64,000 nucleotides of DNA from Carbonactinospora thermoautotrophica (GTDB lineage: Bacteria > Actinomycetota > Actinomycetes > Streptomycetales > Carbonactinosporaceae). Positions within the stretch are counted from its first letter, which is position 1; the number at the start of each line of letters is the position of its first letter. Shown here piece after piece: positions 61,503-64,000 of this stretch. Below the pieces are notes generated by a model. That model saw nothing but the letters and a program-made list of their open reading frames with translations. It searched no databases and was not told the DNA's origin. Where the stretch lies: positions 372,001 to 436,000 of the forward strand of contig NZ_JYIJ01000018.1 in NCBI RefSeq assembly GCF_001543895.1. The letters are read 5' to 3'. The translations under genes were made by a program, and so were the position numbers.

Positions 61503-62663
61503 ATGGTCGAGGGGTCGCTGTTCCGCGCGCTCGGCATCTACCGGGTGCTGACCTTCTGCTACGCGGTCGTCACGTACCTTCGGGAGGCCGACCACTACCG
61601 CCACCCGGGCCTCGGCTGGGCGGTGATCTGCCTGATCGGCGGCTGGACCGTCGTCACCATCTGGGTGTACCGGCGCCCGCGCCGGCGCAACTGGTGGATG
61701 CTCGGCGCCGACCTGGCGTTCGCCTGCGCCGCCATGATGTCCACCCGGTGGCTCGACGACCCGGCGATGGTCGCCCGTGGCGAGCCGACGATCACCACCA
61801 TCTGGGTGTCGTCCGCCGTGATCGCCTGGGCGATCAAGGGCGGCTGGCGGCTGGGCGTGGTCGGCGCGCTGGTCCTCAGCGCCGCGGCCACCGCCGAACG
61901 CGGCGCGCTCACCGGCGACACGCTGCACAACAACGTGCTGGTGCTGCTGGCCGGCCTCACCGTCGGGTACCTCGTCGAGCTGGCCCGCAAGGGGGAGCGG
62001 GCGATGTCCCACGCGCTGCAGATCGAGGTCGCCACCCGGATCCGGGACGTGCTGGCCCGCGAGATCCACGACAACGTGCTCCAGGTGCTCGCGCTCGTGC
62101 AGCGGCGCGGCGCCGAGATCGGGGGTGAGGCGGCCGAGCTGGGGCGCCTCGCCGGCGAGCAGGAGGCCGCGTTGCGTGCCCTGGTCTCCAGCGGCTGGGA
62201 CGCCGACTCGCTGATCGGGGCCGCGCCGCCGGACCGATCACGGCAGCGGCAGCACCCCGGCACGGTCGACCTGCGGGGCTTGCTGCGCGCGTACAGCTCG
62301 CCCCGGGTCACGGTGGCCGCGCCCGGCACGCCGGTGGAGGTGTCGCCGCGGCAGGCGCGGGAGTTGGCCGCGGCGGTCGGCGCCGCCCTGGACAACGTGC
62401 GCAACCACGCGGGCCCGAACGCCCACGCGTGGATACTCCTGGAGGATGAGCCCGACCGTGTGGTGATCACGGTTCGGGACAACGGGTCCGGCATCCCGCC
62501 CGGCCGCTTGGAGGACGCGGCGGCGGAAGGACGTTTGGGGGTGGCGCAGTCGATACAGGGCCGCCTCCGTGATCTTGGCGGGGAGGCCGTCATCACGTCG
62601 GCCCCGGGCCAGGGCACCGAGGTCGAGCTCCGGTTGCCCCGGTCGGTCCGGGTGACCACGTAG
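61503..62663 (+). CDS. macS: Two-component sensor kinase, MacS-like
   Basis: 386 residues from ATG 61503. Four or five helices (about 10-165) as a DUF5931 sensor, then HisKA_3-type REIHDNVLQVLALVQRR with the phospho-His, and a HATPase domain with ALDNVRNHAGPNA (N box), VRDNGSGIPP (G1) and GQGTEVELRLP. The order acyltransferase, kinase, regulator matches Streptomyces MacRS, linked to development and lipoprotein genes. Confidence 0.92.
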   Translation: MVEGSLFRALGIYRVLTFCYAVVTYLREADHYRHPGLGWAVICLIGGWTVVTIWVYRRPRRRNWWMLGADLAFACAAMMSTRWLDDPAMVARGEPTITTIWVSSAVIAWAIKGGWRLGVVGALVLSAAATAERGALTGDTLHNNVLVLLAGLTVGYLVELARKGERAMSHALQIEVATRIRDVLAREIHDNVLQVLALVQRRGAEIGGEAAELGRLAGEQEAALRALVSSGWDADSLIGAAPPDRSRQRQHPGTVDLRGLLRAYSSPRVTVAAPGTPVEVSPRQARELAAAVGAALDNVRNHAGPNAHAWILLEDEPDRVVITVRDNGSGIPPGRLEDAAAEGRLGVAQSIQGRLRDLGGEAVITSAPGQGTEVELRLPRSVRVTT

Positions 62664-62687
62664 AGTTTCGGAGCCATGGGGGAACAC

Positions 62688-63356
62688 ATGTCAAGCTCCG
62701 AGGCCGGCGAGCCGATCCGGGTGCTGATCGTGGACGACCACCCGCTGTGGCGGGACGCGGTCGCGCGGGACCTGTCCGAGGCCGGGTACGAGGTGGTGGG
62801 CACCGCCGGGGACGGCGCGGAGGCGGTACGGCTCGCCGCGGAGACCAAACCGAACGTGGTCGTCCTGGACCTGCAGATGCCGCGGCTGTCGGGCGTGGAG
62901 GTGACCGCCCGGGTGGTGCGGGCTCACCCGCAGATCCGCGTCCTCGTGCTGTCCGCGAGCGGCGAGCAGAACGACGTGCTGGAGGCGGTGAAGGCCGGAG
63001 CCACCGGGTACCTGGTCAAGTCCGCCAGCCGCGAGGAGTTGCTGGAGGCGGTCCGCAGCGTGGCCAACGGAGACCCGGTGTTCACCCCGGGCCTGGCCGG
63101 CCTGGTGCTCGGCGAGTACCGGCGGTTGGCCGGATCGGCGGGCGGGGGCGCCGCGCCGCGCCTCACCGAGCGTGAGACCGAGATCCTGCGCCTGGTCGCG
63201 AAGGGCCTGTCGTACAAACAGATCGCCGAGCGACTCGTCCTGTCGCACCGCACGGTGCAGAACCACGTGCAGAACGTGCTCAACAAGCTTCAGCTCCACA
63301 GCCGCGTCGAGCTGGTCCGGTACGCCATCAAACAGGGCCTGGACGAGGACGAATAG
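62688..63356 (+). CDS. macR: LuxR-type response regulator, MacR-like
   Basis: 222 residues from ATG 62688 (GGGGGA five bases away; ATG 62676 possible). Receiver: VLIVDDHPLWRDAVARDL, phospho-Asp in VVVLDLQMPRLSG, LVLSASGE, GYLVKSASREEL. Output LuxR helix-turn-helix: LTERETEILRLVAKGLSYKQ, HRTVQNHVQNVLNKLQ. Partner of the kinase 24 bases upstream. Confidence 0.95.
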   Translation: MSSSEAGEPIRVLIVDDHPLWRDAVARDLSEAGYEVVGTAGDGAEAVRLAAETKPNVVVLDLQMPRLSGVEVTARVVRAHPQIRVLVLSASGEQNDVLEAVKAGATGYLVKSASREELLEAVRSVANGDPVFTPGLAGLVLGEYRRLAGSAGGGAAPRLTERETEILRLVAKGLSYKQIAERLVLSHRTVQNHVQNVLNKLQLHSRVELVRYAIKQGLDEDE

Positions 63357-63559
63357 GACAGCTCGTCCGGCTCGCTCGTCGACCGGATGGGTGAGAGGCC
63401 ACGGACAGCCGTTGAAACTAGTTGTTTTCGGTAAAAATCCGGCTCGACGCTTTCTTTGTTTTTTGTGAAGATGAGCACATATCGCCCTTGTCGACGCGCG
63501 ATCTCCGACTGCAGGGGCGGCAGCCACGTCGCGCACCTGAGGGAACAGGAGGTGCGCTT
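63357..63559. promoter_or_regulatory. AT-rich upstream region of the aquaporin gene
   Basis: 63410-63475 is unusually AT-rich (TTGAAACTAG, GTTGTTTTCGG, TTTCTTTGTTTTTTGTG). Likely promoter; no -10/-35 pair at normal spacing can be fixed. Confidence 0.4.
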
Positions 63560-64000
63560 GTGAGCGAGAGCGCTTCACCAACAGCGGCCAGGAGGATCTA
63601 CTTCGCCCAGTTGTCCTCGGAGTTCCTCGGGACCTTCATCCTGATCATGTTCGGCGTCGGCGTGGTCGCCCAGGTCGTGCTCACCCCGTTCGGCAACGTC
63701 CAGAGCGTCCACTGGGCCTGGGGTCTCGGCGTCGTCTTCGGCGTGTACGTCGCCGCCCGGATCTCCGGTGCCCACATCAACCCGGCGGTCACGCTGGCGC
63801 TGGCGATCCGCCGTGGCTTCCCGTGGAAGATGGTCGCGCCGTACATGCTGGCGCAGACCCTCGGCGCGTTCGTCGCGGCGCTGCTCGTCCGCTGGAACTA
63901 CATGGAGGTGTTCAACAAGGTCGACCCCGGGCACACGATCAAGACCCAGGGGGTGTTCTCGACCCTGCCGGGCAACGGCGTGCTGCCCGTGTCGCAGCTC
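63560..64000 (+). CDS. Aquaporin/glycerol facilitator (MIP family), N-terminal part
   Basis: GTG 63560 lies six bases after AGGAGGT. 147 residues are visible and the frame is open at the window end. Helix 1 SEFLGTFILIMFGVGVVAQV, then WGLGVVFGVYVAARISGAHINPAVTLALA with the first NPA pore motif, and MVAPYMLAQTLGAFVAALLV. The insertion after the third helix (FNKVDPGHTIKTQG) is as in GlpF-type glycerol facilitators. glpK and glpD would be expected next, outside the window. Confidence 0.93.
   Translation, partial: MSESASPTAARRIYFAQLSSEFLGTFILIMFGVGVVAQVVLTPFGNVQSVHWAWGLGVVFGVYVAARISGAHINPAVTLALAIRRGFPWKMVAPYMLAQTLGAFVAALLVRWNYMEVFNKVDPGHTIKTQGVFSTLPGNGVLPVSQL

Noticed and set aside
63410..63475. 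Horizontal-transfer signature from the AT-rich patch
   Set aside because: Only about 65 bases between ordinary core genes; a promoter explains it.
1..64000. tRNA, rRNA, CRISPR array, insertion sequence or prophage
   Set aside because: Looked for in intergenic regions; no cloverleaf, spaced repeats, transposase or integrase frames seen.

Overview
The window is a chromosomal stretch of a high-GC Gram-positive bacterium (Actinomycetota). Evidence: strong third-position GC bias, many GTG starts and 4-bp ATGA/GTGA overlaps, stop hairpins mostly without U-tracts, a bcc-aa3 cytochrome supercomplex (diheme QcrC, long Rieske QcrA, CtaC/D/E/F), an XRE/DUF397 regulator pair, PspA-PspAA, a DEDD-exonuclease/UvrC-like fusion and a MacS/MacR-like two-component system. 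From memory, the gene order from the cobalamin genes to the acyltransferase/kinase block resembles the conserved core of Streptomyces and related orders. No rRNA, tRNA, CRISPR array, insertion sequence or phage was seen.

Layout. 1-3136 is an accessory island: the end of a TgmA/TgmB-type ATP-grasp RiPP locus (minus strand), three small orphan genes of which two look frameshifted, then an XRE regulator with DUF397 partner (plus) behind an inverted-repeat control region. 3432-12130 is one minus-strand vitamin B12 operon: a cobalamin riboswitch, a transcobalamin-like surface protein, a complete ECF uptake transporter (T, fused double A, S), a metallo-hydrolase-CobU fusion, a GNAT protein, CobT and CobS, i.e. 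uptake plus corrinoid salvage and nucleotide-loop assembly, with no ring-synthesis genes here. 12338-23400 is mixed housekeeping: aldo/keto reductase, PspA/PspAA, NadA, glycerate kinase, an A-type Fe-S carrier, a PfkB kinase, TusA. 23456-36655 holds sulfur mobilisation and the respiratory genes in two blocks (ctaCDF; ctaE-qcrCAB), separated by an L,D-transpeptidase, a trpD homologue, a receiver-domain protein and a CtaG-like assembly factor. 36877-51749 has a WD40 protein, rhomboid protease, exonuclease/GIY-YIG fusion, NYN protein, two overlapping zinc metalloproteases, a membrane spermidine-synthase-like protein and two glycosyltransferases probably working on polyprenyl/PI mannosides. 51963-52964 is a deletion scar between two convergent gene remnants. 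53021-64000 has fatty-acid CoA ligase, two SRPBCC proteins, an ArsA-type ATPase, glucokinase, an acyltransferase, a two-component pair and the start of an aquaporin.

Several genes carry apparent one-base indels (near 970, at 1618-1623, near 26905 in ctaD, near 52047). Either the sequence has residual assembly errors or the strain carries unusual lesions; the ctaD case matters most because aa3 oxidase should be essential. The most interesting biology is the graspetide-type locus at the left edge, the riboswitch-headed B12 operon with its transcobalamin-like protein and a CobT whose catalytic Glu appears to be Gln, and the deletion scar at about 52505.
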